Below, in pieces: positions 19,613 to 29,743 of a stretch of 64,000 nucleotides of DNA. The stretch's first letter is position 1; each line of letters starts with the position of its first letter. The notes beneath the pieces are model-generated. The model was not told where the DNA came from. It made no database searches and saw nothing but the letters and a program-made list of their open reading frames with translations. The translations under genes were made by a program, and so were the position numbers. Origin of the DNA: Chloracidobacterium sp. (GTDB lineage: Bacteria > Acidobacteriota > Blastocatellia > Chloracidobacteriales > Chloracidobacteriaceae); NCBI GenBank assembly GCA_025057975.1, contig JANWUV010000015.1, forward strand, positions 45,848-109,847. Direction: 5' to 3'.

Positions 19613-20824
19613 ATGCCGACTCGTCCGCCCACGATGCTGTGTCTGGCCAGCTACGAAAAAGGCGCTGAATTTATGCGCGAAGCCAAGCGTCAGGGCTGGC
19701 GTGTCTATCTCGTCACCTCGGAGAGCATTCGGGACGCCGACTGGCCGCGCGAAAGCCTTGACGACATTTTCTTCATGCCCGACGAAAACAAAAAATGGCG
19801 ACTTAACGACGTGATTCTGGGCGTGAGTTATCTGGCGCGGACGCACCGGATTGACCGCATCGTGGCGCTCGACGACTTTGATGTCGAGACGGCGGCGGCG
19901 CTACGCGAGCATCTGCGCGTCCCTGGCATGGGCGAGACGACGGCGCGTTACTTCCGCGACAAGCTGGCGATGCGCGCTAAGGCGCGTGAACACGGCGTAC
20001 CAGTACCGCCATTTACGCCGGTCTTCAATGATGAGGTCGTCAACGAGTACCTTGCCGAAGTGCCGGGTCCATGGCTTGTCAAGCCGCGTTCCGAAGCGTC
20101 CACGATTGGCATCAAGCGTACCGCCTCGCCGGAAGAGGTTTGGGCGACCCTGCATCAACTTGGCGACCGCCGTTCGTTTCACTTGCTGGAGAAGTTCATT
20201 CCCGGCGAGGTCTATCACGTGGATTCGATTGTGTCGGAGCGGGAGGTCGTCTTTGCGGCGGTTAGCAAGTACGCCCGCCCGCCGATTGAGGTGATGCACG
20301 ACGGGGATGTTTTCGCCACGCGCATCGTCGAGTACGGCTCGGACGACGAGCAAGAGCTGCTGGAACTGAACCGACGGGTGTTGTGGGCGATGGGTCTGGT
20401 CCGCGGCGCGTCACACACGGAGTTCATCAAGGCGCATGAGGACGGCGCATTTTACTTCCTTGAGACCTCGGCGCGTGTCGGCGGCGCCAACATCGTTGAA
20501 CTGGTTGAGGCGGCGACCGGCGTCAATCTCTGGGCGGAATGGGCGAAGCTTGAGTGCGCCGTACCGCCTGAGCGGTATCGGCCGCCGCAGGCGCGGCGCG
20601 ATTACGCCGGGCTGCTGATTTCGCTGGCGCGGCAACAGCGGCCGGACACCAGCGCGTACAACGACCCAGAAATCGTCTGGCGGCTCAACAAGGAGTTTCA
20701 CGCCGGCTTGATTGTGCAGTCGCCCAGCTACGACCGCATCACGCGATTGTTGGACGACTACGTAGCGCGTTTCCGGGTAGATTTCTTCGCGCGCCAACCC
20801 GTCCCGGAACGACCAACAACTTAG
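19613..20824 (+). CDS. ATP-grasp carboxylate ligase
   Basis: 403 aa. An N-terminal Rossmann-like part (TMLCLASYEKGAEFMREAKRQGWRVYLVTSES) leads to the ATP-grasp core: PGPWLVKPRSEASTIGIKR (the Lys and small-residue loop binding ATP), LLEKFIPGEVYHVDSIV, and HTEFIKAHEDGAFYFLETSARVGGANIVELVEAATGVNL (metal-binding Glu/Asn pair and the following helix). By family it activates a carboxylate as acyl-phosphate and joins it to an amine or thiol. It is the last gene of the redoxin, hydrolase-like, phosphotransferase, ATP-grasp run. A 57-bp gap precedes it. Confidence 0.85.
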   Translation: MPTRPPTMLCLASYEKGAEFMREAKRQGWRVYLVTSESIRDADWPRESLDDIFFMPDENKKWRLNDVILGVSYLARTHRIDRIVALDDFDVETAAALREHLRVPGMGETTARYFRDKLAMRAKAREHGVPVPPFTPVFNDEVVNEYLAEVPGPWLVKPRSEASTIGIKRTASPEEVWATLHQLGDRRSFHLLEKFIPGEVYHVDSIVSEREVVFAAVSKYARPPIEVMHDGDVFATRIVEYGSDDEQELLELNRRVLWAMGLVRGASHTEFIKAHEDGAFYFLETSARVGGANIVELVEAATGVNLWAEWAKLECAVPPERYRPPQARRDYAGLLISLARQQRPDTSAYNDPEIVWRLNKEFHAGLIVQSPSYDRITRLLDDYVARFRVDFFARQPVPERPTT

Positions 20825-21248
20825 CGCCTAATATACCGTTCGGCAACTTTTGGAGAATCGGCGGCCACAGGCAAGGTTTGGCAGTGATTGTTTTTCACCT
20901 TTCAGCAGATCGTTCGGAGAAAGTGTAGCCGTACCAAGTGTGAACCGCGTCAACGCCTTGGAGTGCGCCAGGGTTCTTGCCGCATCTGACAACAGCTAAC
21001 GCGCCGGACAGCCTCTAAGCTTGCTTTGTTGCGAAGAATCGCCACACCTTCCAACAGGTCGCGTAGCGGAACGCCGCCACGTAGGAAAACCCATTGAGCC
21101 GCCCTACCCCAAACCGCCAGCGCAGTTCGCGCCCACAGCGCCGTTTCACCAACACGGAAAAGGCTTCAGTCCTTTTTACCAGCACACTTTCCAACTCGGC
21201 GTCGCGTTGATGCGCGTCACAAACGACGTTCCCAGAACACCACTACGC
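20825..21248. other. Intergenic region without a supportable gene
   Basis: 424 bp between convergent genes. I see no coding pattern, clear terminator or RNA gene. A GC-rich short frame here overlaps the minus-strand gene and is not convincing. Confidence 0.6.
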
Positions 21249-21743
21249 CTAAGTCGTCGGCGCAAAGTGTTCAGCATGCCAACTTGCGGCGAACGGCCGC
21301 TCCCACTTGCCGTCCCGCATCTCGCCCAGCGTCCGCACCGCGCCGTCAAAAACCGGCGTGTCGGCCCGGATCACCCCCTCACGAACAAGTCGCCGAAAAG
21401 TCGGGCGATCCACTAGCTCAACCCCCGTCCCAGTTCGGTAGGCAATGTCAGCGGTGTCGGCCAACGCAACGCCGGCGCTTTGTACGGCGGCGTGGACGGC
21501 GCGAAACATCCCGTCAATCGAACACCCCGACACGTCGTTGTGGGCTTCATCAGCAGCGACAACAATAAAACGACGGTCAAGAACGGCGAAGCCGCCGCGT
21601 ACGCGCGCGCCGTGTGACATCCAATCAGCGACAAACGCCGCCAGCGACGCCTCGACAACGGCTGCGGCTTGAGCGGACAACGGTTCAGCGGTTGTAAACA
21701 CCCAGACTCTTGAATGGTCAGGCAACACGTCCAGCGTCGGCAT
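21249..21743 (-). CDS. Conserved protein of unknown function
   Basis: 164 aa. It reads as a small alpha/beta protein with LPDHSRVWVFTTAEPLSAQAAAVVEASLAAFVADWMSHG and RRFIVVAADEAHNDVSGCSIDGMFRAV. The SGCSID motif and this arrangement are shared with a widespread group of about 160-aa proteins, often loosely named 'ABC transporter ATPase' in Bacteroidota, although no Walker motifs are visible. It has no signal peptide. The function is unknown and the gene appears monocistronic. Confidence 0.75.
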   Translation of the reverse strand: MPTLDVLPDHSRVWVFTTAEPLSAQAAAVVEASLAAFVADWMSHGARVRGGFAVLDRRFIVVAADEAHNDVSGCSIDGMFRAVHAAVQSAGVALADTADIAYRTGTGVELVDRPTFRRLVREGVIRADTPVFDGAVRTLGEMRDGKWERPFAASWHAEHFAPTT

Positions 21744-21988
21744 ATGCCAGTTACGTCTCCATCAATGCAATCCCATCCACACGATCAGCCTGCGTCGTAC
21801 GGGTTCAGCCTGCAGTACAAGCGTGGCCACAGCCGGACTCTATCATGCCGAAGCCGCCGCCCTGCACCCAGTCCGCCGTTCGGCGTCCAGAGCGGCGTTC
21901 GGCGTACACCAAAAGCAAGGACGCGCCCCAAACGGAGCGCGTCCCACAAAACTCACAGAAACGACGCAAGGGGGCTGCGCCGGTGAGC

Positions 21989-22318
21989 CTACCAGCCGCC
22001 GCGTCCGTAGCCGCCGCGCCGACCACCGCCGTTGTAGCCGCTGCGCCGACCGCCGCCATTATAGCCGCCGCGCTCTTCGCGTGGACGAGCTTCATTGACG
22101 GTCAGTGTCCGTCCGTTCAACTCCGTTCCGTGAAACATTTCAATAGCCCGCTTGCCCTCTTCGCTCGTAGCGAACTCGACGAAGCCAAAACCACGCGAGC
22201 GGTTAGTTTCACGATCTTCAATGACCAGCGCCGACTCAACGACGCCGGCCTGCGAAAAGTGACTGCGCAGATCCTCGCTAGTGGTCTGAAAGCTGAGATT
22301 GCCGACGTAAAGCTTCAT
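21989..22318 (-). CDS. Single-RRM glycine-rich RNA-binding protein
   Basis: 109 aa from MKLYVGNL, with GAGGAAAA about 7 nt before it. One RRM occupies residues 1-80, with RNP-2 LYVGNL (3-8) and RNP-1 RGFGFVEF (42-49). The C-terminal tail is Arg/Gly/Tyr-rich (RGGYNGGGRRSG repeats), the layout of the cyanobacterial and proteobacterial Rbp group. It presumably binds single-stranded RNA and is often cold-induced. The long upstream gap could hold a regulated 5' leader. Confidence 0.92.
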   Translation of the reverse strand: MKLYVGNLSFQTTSEDLRSHFSQAGVVESALVIEDRETNRSRGFGFVEFATSEEGKRAIEMFHGTELNGRTLTVNEARPREERGGYNGGGRRSGYNGGGRRGGYGRGGW

Positions 22319-22689
22319 AGGTGCGTTTTCCTCTTTTCGGATCAGAAACCCCACCAAGCATGGACTCTAAAACGGTGCGAAAAAGACACATGCCGGGCCG
22401 ACAGGCGGCGGGTTTCATCGTAACCAAGACCTTCCTCTCTCTAACCAATCCAAAACCGCCGCGCTCAACCACAATCCGAAACGAGGCACGTCACCGTTGA
22501 TAGGCAAGAGAAGGCGTGAACAGCAGGCATCCTACGCAACGTTGTCCCGAAATGCAACCTACTGGCGTGGCATCAAAACCATTACCGGCCTTCGCAACCG
22601 GCTGAACAGCCGGTTGAGACAAAAGCATAGGCCATGTCACGATAGCGGCGTCGAGGCGTGACATTGTCGATGTTGACGATGGTCGTCAC
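22319..22689. other. Divergent promoter region of the RRM and metalloprotease genes
   Basis: 371 bp between divergent starts. No open gene is supportable. No promoter hexamers are clear enough to place. Confidence 0.5.
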
Positions 22690-23562
22690 ATGTATCAAAC
22701 CTGCCCGCATTGCCAACTCCGCCAACCCCTGACCCACACCAGTTGCGCCCGCTGCAGTATGCCCCTGCCGCTGGGGTGGGCGTACCATGACGCCCGGCGG
22801 CCGCCGCCGGAAGTTGAGCGCACCGATGCGCAAGGTTATCAGTCCCTCATCGGCGGAGCGGCGTTGGCTGCGCTGGTGGTCTTCGCGCCCTTTTTTGCCT
22901 TCGTCTCATTTGTCCTGCACCCACTCGTCACGCTGGTTCACGAACTCGGCCACACCGTCGCCGGCTGGGCCTATGGCTACCCGTCCATTCCGGCGTTCGA
23001 TTTCGTGTACGGCGGCGGCGTCACCATCCACCAAGACCGACAATGGCTGCTCATCGCCGTCTGGTACGGCGTTCTCGGCTGGTCGTTTTATCACTTCCGC
23101 GCCAATCACGGGACGCTGGCGTTACTCGCCGGTTTCGTCACCGCCTACACCATCACAACCCTCACGGCGCTGCATGAGGCGATCGTCATTGCCATGGGTC
23201 ACGGCGGCGAGTTGATGTTCGCCACCGTGTTTCTCTACCGCGCGTGGAGCGGCCAATCGCTGGTGCATGGGCTGGAGCGCCCACTGTACGCCTTCGCCGG
23301 CTTTTACATCCAGTTCCACGATTTGCGGTTCGCCTTTCAACTGCTTACTAGTCAGGAAGCGCGTCTTGACTACGAAGACGCCAAAGGCGGCGGCCACTGG
23401 ATGGACTTCAGCCGTCTAGCCGACGAGTTTTTCGGCGGTCGGTTTCTAATCGTCGTCCTCACGTTTTTCATTGCGTGTCTTTTACCGCCGCTCGTCGCTT
23501 GGCTTTTGCATCGCTACCGCTTGTACTGGCGCGACTGGCTGACCCGCCGGCTGGCTGCTTGA
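22690..23562 (+). CDS. Membrane zinc metalloprotease-like protein (M50-like) with N-terminal zinc ribbon
   Basis: 290 aa. Cys5/Cys8 and Cys19/Cys22 form a four-Cys zinc-ribbon at the N-terminus. About four or five hydrophobic segments follow. The first is followed by LVTLVHELGHTVAGWAYGYPSIP, with HELGH at 84-88, the zinc-protease motif of intramembrane site-2-like peptidases. The third ligand is not obvious; DFVYGGG at about 105 or a downstream Asp may serve. The last segment is FLIVVLTFFIACLLPPLVAWLL. By analogy it may cleave membrane proteins, but a non-proteolytic role is possible. Confidence 0.75.
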   Translation: MYQTCPHCQLRQPLTHTSCARCSMPLPLGWAYHDARRPPPEVERTDAQGYQSLIGGAALAALVVFAPFFAFVSFVLHPLVTLVHELGHTVAGWAYGYPSIPAFDFVYGGGVTIHQDRQWLLIAVWYGVLGWSFYHFRANHGTLALLAGFVTAYTITTLTALHEAIVIAMGHGGELMFATVFLYRAWSGQSLVHGLERPLYAFAGFYIQFHDLRFAFQLLTSQEARLDYEDAKGGGHWMDFSRLADEFFGGRFLIVVLTFFIACLLPPLVAWLLHRYRLYWRDWLTRRLAA

Positions 23563-23799
23563 AGCCGAACGCGACATCCTTCAACAGAAGAAATGTACGG
23601 CGCGCCAAAGCCCGGCGCCGACGCCTAGCCCAAGGGTGTGTTTGCTCAAGCCAGCGAAACCCACACCCACCCCCATCCACCACGGATGCGACGCCGCTGC
23701 AGTGTCTCTAACGACGGCCAAATCGGTTGGCAAACGCACGAAATGATGGTTGCATGTGAGCTACGCGACATTCCTTCTTTGTGGTGGATTCACGTCCCG

Positions 23800-24255
23800 A
23801 TGCCTACGTCTTTTTCCCTTGCCTCCCTTTCCGCCATGGCCGGTCAGGAACTGGCCGTCAGCGACTGGCTGACGATTGACCAAGCGCGCATCACCTCCTT
23901 TGGCGAAATCACCGGCGACACCCAGTGGATTCACTGCGACCCGACACGCGCCGCCGTTGAATCGCCCTTCAAGACCACAATTGCGCATGGGTTTCTCACG
24001 CTGTCGCTCATCCCATACCTCGTTGAACAAAGCCTTCAGTTTGAGGGCGCACGCTTGGCGCTCAACTACGGCTTGAATCGAGTTCGTTTCGTCACGCCGG
24101 TTCCGGCCGGAAGCCGCATTCGCGGCCGCTTCGGCATCGCCCACGTTAAGTCGCTCGACAACGGCCTTGACATTACCCTCAACTGCACGGTCGAGCTGGA
24201 AGGCGCAGAAAAGCCGGCTTGCGTCGCCGAATGGATTTTGCGGATTTTGGTCTAA
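23800..24255 (+). CDS. MaoC-like hotdog dehydratase/hydratase
   Basis: 151 aa from the ATG at 23800; an ATG at 23836 would also give the intact domain. MAGQELAVSDWLTIDQARITSFGEITGDTQWIHCDPTRA is the family signature, with the Asp and His of the active site in TGDxQWIHCDP. AHGFLTLSLIPYL is the next conserved helix. Relatives hydrate 2-enoyl-CoA to (R)-3-hydroxyacyl-CoA. It lies 18 bp before the acyl-CoA dehydrogenase gene, at the head of a run ending in malonyl-CoA reductase. Confidence 0.88.
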   Translation: MPTSFSLASLSAMAGQELAVSDWLTIDQARITSFGEITGDTQWIHCDPTRAAVESPFKTTIAHGFLTLSLIPYLVEQSLQFEGARLALNYGLNRVRFVTPVPAGSRIRGRFGIAHVKSLDNGLDITLNCTVELEGAEKPACVAEWILRILV

Positions 24256-24273
24256 GTGGAGCCGAGCGCAGGT

Positions 24274-25504
<1,231 letters not shown>

Positions 25505-25518
<14 letters not shown>

Positions 25519-26008
25519 GCTTCCAGTTGTCGGCATCATCATGGGCAGCGACAGCGATTATCCGGTCATGAAGGACGCGGCGGCGATTTGTGCGGAATTC
25601 GGCGTGGCGCATGAGATGCGGATTGTGTCCGCCCACCGCACGCCGCGTGACATGTTTATGTACGCCGAAACGGCACACATGCGCGGTTTGCGGGTCATTA
25701 TCGCCGGCGCAGCCGGCGCCGCCCACCTGCCAGGGATGGTCGCGTCGCTAACGCCGCTGCCGGTCATCGGTGTTCCCATTCAATCGAAAGCCCTCAACGG
25801 GCTCGATTCGTTGCTTTCGATTGTCCAGATGCCGGTCGGCGTACCGGTCGCCACAGTCGCCATTGGTGCCGCGAAAAACGCGGGCATCTTGGCGGTGCAG
25901 ATCGTAGCGGCTGACAATCCGGAACTCCAACGCGAGCTGGTGGACTTCAAGGCCAAAATGGCCGAAATCTCGCGCAACAAAAACCAACTCCTCAACCACG
26001 AAAACTGA
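25505..26008 (+). CDS. purE: N5-carboxyaminoimidazole ribonucleotide mutase
   Basis: 167 aa. [53 protein letters not shown] and [33 protein letters not shown] are the PurE class I signatures, including the catalytic SDSD and the SAHRTP His. GGAGGG lies just before the ATG at 25505, inside the end of the dehydrogenase gene. It converts N5-CAIR to CAIR in purine synthesis. No purK is adjacent; the position between two CoA enzymes is unusual. Confidence 0.96.
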
Positions 26009-26052
26009 GCGGCGCGCGTCCGGTTGCGCGCCCACCGAGTGCACCGGAATCC

Positions 26053-29000
26053 ATGCGTTTGAAAGGTAAGACGGCCCTGATTACCGGCGCGGCCGGCGGC
26101 ATCGGCAGCGTCGTCACCCGTATGTACCTGCGCGAAGGCGCGCGCGTCGCCATTTCCAGTCGCTCCTTGGAACGCGCCGAGCAGTTTCGGGCAACCCTGA
26201 TGGCCGAAGGTTTCATCGGCGACGACATCCTTCCAGTGGCGTTCTCAGCGCACGACCTAGACGGCATGCAGGCGGCGCTGGAAACCATCGCCGCACGGTG
26301 GGGTGGCCTTGATATTCTCATCAACAACGCCGGCTCCGCCGGGGCCAAGCAACCGTTGTTCCGGATTCCCTTCACGTCCGAGGATTTGGCGCAACTGGCG
26401 ACGGAAGGGTTGACCGAAAGCGAAACCATGCGCGAGTCGGTGGCCAACCTGCTGGGCATGCCGTGGCACTTGACGCGCCTCGCCCTGCCCTACCTGCGCG
26501 TCGGCGCAAGCATTATCAACGTCTCAACGATTTTCTCGCGCACAAACTACTATGGGCGGATTCCCTACGTTGTGCCGAAATCGGCGCTCAACGCCCTGTC
26601 GCTCGGCCTCGCCAAGCAGCTGGGGACGACCGACCGCGCCGTGCGCGTCAATACGGTCTTTCCAGGGCCAATTGACTCCGACCGCATTCGGACGGTGTTT
26701 AGCGCAATGGACCGGCTCAAAGGCGTCCCGGAAGGCACGACGGCGCAGGAGTTTTTCGACATCATGATTTTGGCGCGGGCGCAGGGGGATGAACCACCAG
26801 CCAAACGTTATCCGACGCAAGTCGATGTCGCCCATCTCATGGTCTTCCTCGGCTCGGACGAATCCGCCGCTATTTCGGGCCACAACTTTGAAGTCACGCA
26901 CGGCATGCAGGTCAAGGCGCAGAGCCGAACCAAGCTGACCGCCTGGCCTGACCAGCGGCTGATTGACCTTAGCCGGCGCGTCGTGCTTGTCGTCGGCGGC
27001 GAGCAGGTGACCGACGCCGTGACGGTCGCCGTTAGCCAGCAGTCCTACGGCGCAGCGGTTATTTTGACGTTTCGCCAGCCGGAAGCCGTCAACACGGCGA
27101 AGACGCAGCTTGAAAGTTACGGACTTAGCCATGCCATCGCCGTGACGCGACTAGATCCGCTGCGGCGGGAATCCGTCGCCAGCGTTTTTGACCTCATCCG
27201 GGAACGCTACCGCCGGCTTGACACCGTGATTGTGTTTCCCGCCCATGCCGCCGGCTACTATGGCTCGGATTTGGTCACCGCCGACGCCGAACTCATCCGC
27301 CAGTTCCTTGATGAAGCCATCCTTGGGACGACCGCCTTTGCGTCGCAGTTGTCGCGCTTTCTACTGGAGTTCGACGCCGAGAACGAACTCCAAGAGCCGG
27401 TCAACGTCCTGTTTCTGACCAATGAACACGACGGCGCAACAAACGCCTTTGAGGACATTTACCGCGCCGCCGTCGAACAACTATTGCGCGTTTGGCGGCA
27501 CGAGGACGAGCGACAGGTCGCCGTCGGGACGCGCCGCTTCGCCGTCCGAGCCAACCAACTTGTTCGGTACGCCAACGCGGAGCCGGACAACCTTAAGTTC
27601 ACAGCCGACTGGTTGGCGACGCTCGCCAACCGCGTTCGCATTTTTGACGAACTCAACCTCTACGTACCGGAAAACATCCGCCTGACGACCGGCAAGTCGG
27701 AGCTGCCGCGCGACATCGCCCGAACATTGCTAGGTTTGCATATCGGCAAAGTCGCCGTCATCACCGGCGGCAGCGCCGGCATCGGCGGGGCGATTGGGCA
27801 TTACCTCGCGCTTTCCGGCGCGAAGGTCGTCTTGGCGGCGCGGGATGGCGAAAGACTGGCGGCGCTCAAACGCGAGATTGTCGCGGAACTCTTCGCCGTC
27901 GGGTATCCCCAACCGGAGACGCGCGTGGAAATCCTACCCGGCATTGACGTGTCCGACGAAGAGGCGCTGGGACGCCTGACGAAATTCGCCGTAGATAAGT
28001 TCGGACGGATTGATTTCCTCATCAACAACGCCGGCATCGCCGGGGCTGAGGAAATGGTGGTGGATTTACCGCTGGCGGCGTGGCGGCACACGCTTAAAGC
28101 GAACCTGCTGAGCAACTACTCGCTCATCTATAAGGTTGCGCCGCTAATGAAAAAGCAGGGCGCAGGCTACATTCTCAACGTCAGCTCGTACTTCGGCGGC
28201 GAGAAATACGTTGCAGTAGCGTATCCAAACCGCAGCGACTACGCCGTTTCCAAAGCTGGTCAGCGTGCGCTGGCGGAGATTTTGGCGCGGCATCTAGGGC
28301 CGGAAATCCAGATCAATGCGCTGTCGCCGGGGCCGGTTGAAGGCCGCCGCCTGCGCGGCGAAGGAGGGCGGCCGGGTTTATATGTGCGACGGGCACGACT
28401 GATTCTAGAAAACAAGCGGCTCAACGAGATTCACGACGCAGTTATTCGCGCTTGGCGCGACGGCGACGCGGTCAAGACGATGCTCGATGCGCTAGTGCGC
28501 AACCGCTTTGACGACGTACTAGCGGCGCAGCCCCCTGAAACCATTCGGCGACTCATTGCACACTTGCGCGCCAACGTGGCCAACGTCGGACATTCAGACA
28601 GCGCCTACCTGATGACACGCAAGATCGCCGAAAAGCTGTTGCGGCGGTTGCTTGAGGGCGGCTATGTGGCGGAAGTCAGCGACCGGGAAGCCTTCATTAC
28701 CGCCTTTCTGGACAAGCTTCCCGAACCGCCTGACCCGTTCTTCGACCCGGCCGAAGTTGAAAAAGAAGCCGGGCGGGTTCAATCGAGCATTCTGACAATG
28801 CTCAATCTGGGGCGCATGCCGACCGAGGAGGAAATCGCCCTAGCGACGGTGTTTTATCTTTCCGACCCGAACATTAGCGGTGAAACCCTGCATCCGTCGG
28901 GGGGCTTGAAGTTCGACCGGACAGTGACGGAAGGCGAGTTTTACGGTCTGCCGCGCAACGAAGACCTCATGGCGTTGCGCCGCAAGAATGTATTGCTCAT

Positions 29001-29706
29001 CGGCGACTACCTCGAAGAAGAGCTGCGGTGGCTGGTCGGGGCGTTCGCCATCCAGCTAGTCGTCCGCAACTGCATCATCCTGACCAAGACGGACGAGCGC
29101 GCGGATTCGCTACGACATTACTTCTCCGCGCAGCGCCTCAACAACCTGCACGTCTTCAGCGGCGGCGCCAACATTGAAGCCGCGATGGATGACCTGATTC
29201 AGCGGTTCGGGCGACTAGATGTCGTTGTCTCAACGCCATTTGACCCACTGCCGCTCAAACCGTTGGCGGCCGCTGGCGACGACTGGCGCGGCGTCCTCAA
29301 CGAAAAAGACTTTGAACAACTGGTGGAAGCGCACGTTACGCATCACTTCCGCGTGGCGAAAAAGGCGGCGTTGCAGGACAAAGCGCAGATTGTTCTGGTG
29401 ACGCCCAAAACCTCGCGCAACTCCTCGCGCGAAGAGTTTGCGCTAGCGCTTTTCGTCAAAACGACGCTGCACGCGCTGACAGCGACCCTTGCGGTTGAAT
29501 GCGAGCGGTTCACGCATCACCCAACAGTCAATCAGGTGGATTTGACGCGCCGGGCGCGCGTTGAAGAACCGCGCAACGAACGCGAAGAGCGCGAAGAACT
29601 GGCGCGCTTTGTGGACGCCGTTTTGCTGGCCGCCGCGCCGGCTCCGGAGCCGGAGCAGAGCCGTTACTTATCGCGCATCTACCGTGGTAACGCGATTACG
29701 GTCTAA
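26053..29706 (+). CDS. mcr: Bifunctional malonyl-CoA reductase (NADPH)
   Basis: 1217 aa, against 1219 aa for the Chloroflexus enzyme, and similar to it from end to end as I recall that sequence. The N-half has SDR1, TGAAGGIG (11-18) and INVSTIFSR, with catalytic Tyr172/Lys176 in YGRIPYVVPK, followed by a degenerate SDR2. The C-half has SDR3 at about 565, with TGGSAGIGG and Tyr730/Lys734 in NRSDYAVSKAGQR, plus ILNVSSYFGGEK and GRRLRGEGGRPGLYVRRARL. A degenerate SDR4 follows, and the end VDLTRRARVEEPRNEREE...RIYRGNAITV matches the known C-terminus. It reduces malonyl-CoA via malonate semialdehyde to 3-hydroxypropionate. No frameshift is seen. It starts 44 bp after purE. No propionyl-CoA synthase gene is in the window. 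Confidence 0.95.
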   Translation: MRLKGKTALITGAAGGIGSVVTRMYLREGARVAISSRSLERAEQFRATLMAEGFIGDDILPVAFSAHDLDGMQAALETIAARWGGLDILINNAGSAGAKQPLFRIPFTSEDLAQLATEGLTESETMRESVANLLGMPWHLTRLALPYLRVGASIINVSTIFSRTNYYGRIPYVVPKSALNALSLGLAKQLGTTDRAVRVNTVFPGPIDSDRIRTVFSAMDRLKGVPEGTTAQEFFDIMILARAQGDEPPAKRYPTQVDVAHLMVFLGSDESAAISGHNFEVTHGMQVKAQSRTKLTAWPDQRLIDLSRRVVLVVGGEQVTDAVTVAVSQQSYGAAVILTFRQPEAVNTAKTQLESYGLSHAIAVTRLDPLRRESVASVFDLIRERYRRLDTVIVFPAHAAGYYGSDLVTADAELIRQFLDEAILGTTAFASQLSRFLLEFDAENELQEPVNVLFLTNEHDGATNAFEDIYRAAVEQLLRVWRHEDERQVAVGTRRFAVRANQLVRYANAEPDNLKFTADWLATLANRVRIFDELNLYVPENIRLTTGKSELPRDIARTLLGLHIGKVAVITGGSAGIGGAIGHYLALSGAKVVLAARDGERLAALKREIVAELFAVGYPQPETRVEILPGIDVSDEEALGRLTKFAVDKFGRIDFLINNAGIAGAEEMVVDLPLAAWRHTLKANLLSNYSLIYKVAPLMKKQGAGYILNVSSYFGGEKYVAVAYPNRSDYAVSKAGQRALAEILARHLGPEIQINALSPGPVEGRRLRGEGGRPGLYVRRARLILENKRLNEIHDAVIRAWRDGDAVKTMLDALVRNRFDDVLAAQPPETIRRLIAHLRANVANVGHSDSAYLMTRKIAEKLLRRLLEGGYVAEVSDREAFITAFLDKLPEPPDPFFDPAEVEKEAGRVQSSILTMLNLGRMPTEEEIALATVFYLSDPNISGETLHPSGGLKFDRTVTEGEFYGLPRNEDLMALRRKNVLLIGDYLEEELRWLVGAFAIQLVVRNCIILTKTDERADSLRHYFSAQRLNNLHVFSGGANIEAAMDDLIQRFGRLDVVVSTPFDPLPLKPLAAAGDDWRGVLNEKDFEQLVEAHVTHHFRVAKKAALQDKAQIVLVTPKTSRNSSREEFALALFVKTTLHALTATLAVECERFTHHPTVNQVDLTRRARVEEPRNEREEREELARFVDAVLLAAAPAPEPEQSRYLSRIYRGNAITV

Positions 29707-29743
29707 GCGAAAGCGGCTTCGCCTCGCCTAAAAGCGAGAGCGG

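Noticed and set aside
26053..29706. Two or three separate SDR genes read through by error
   Set aside because: The frame is uninterrupted and total length, domain order and both ends match the single bifunctional malonyl-CoA reductase.
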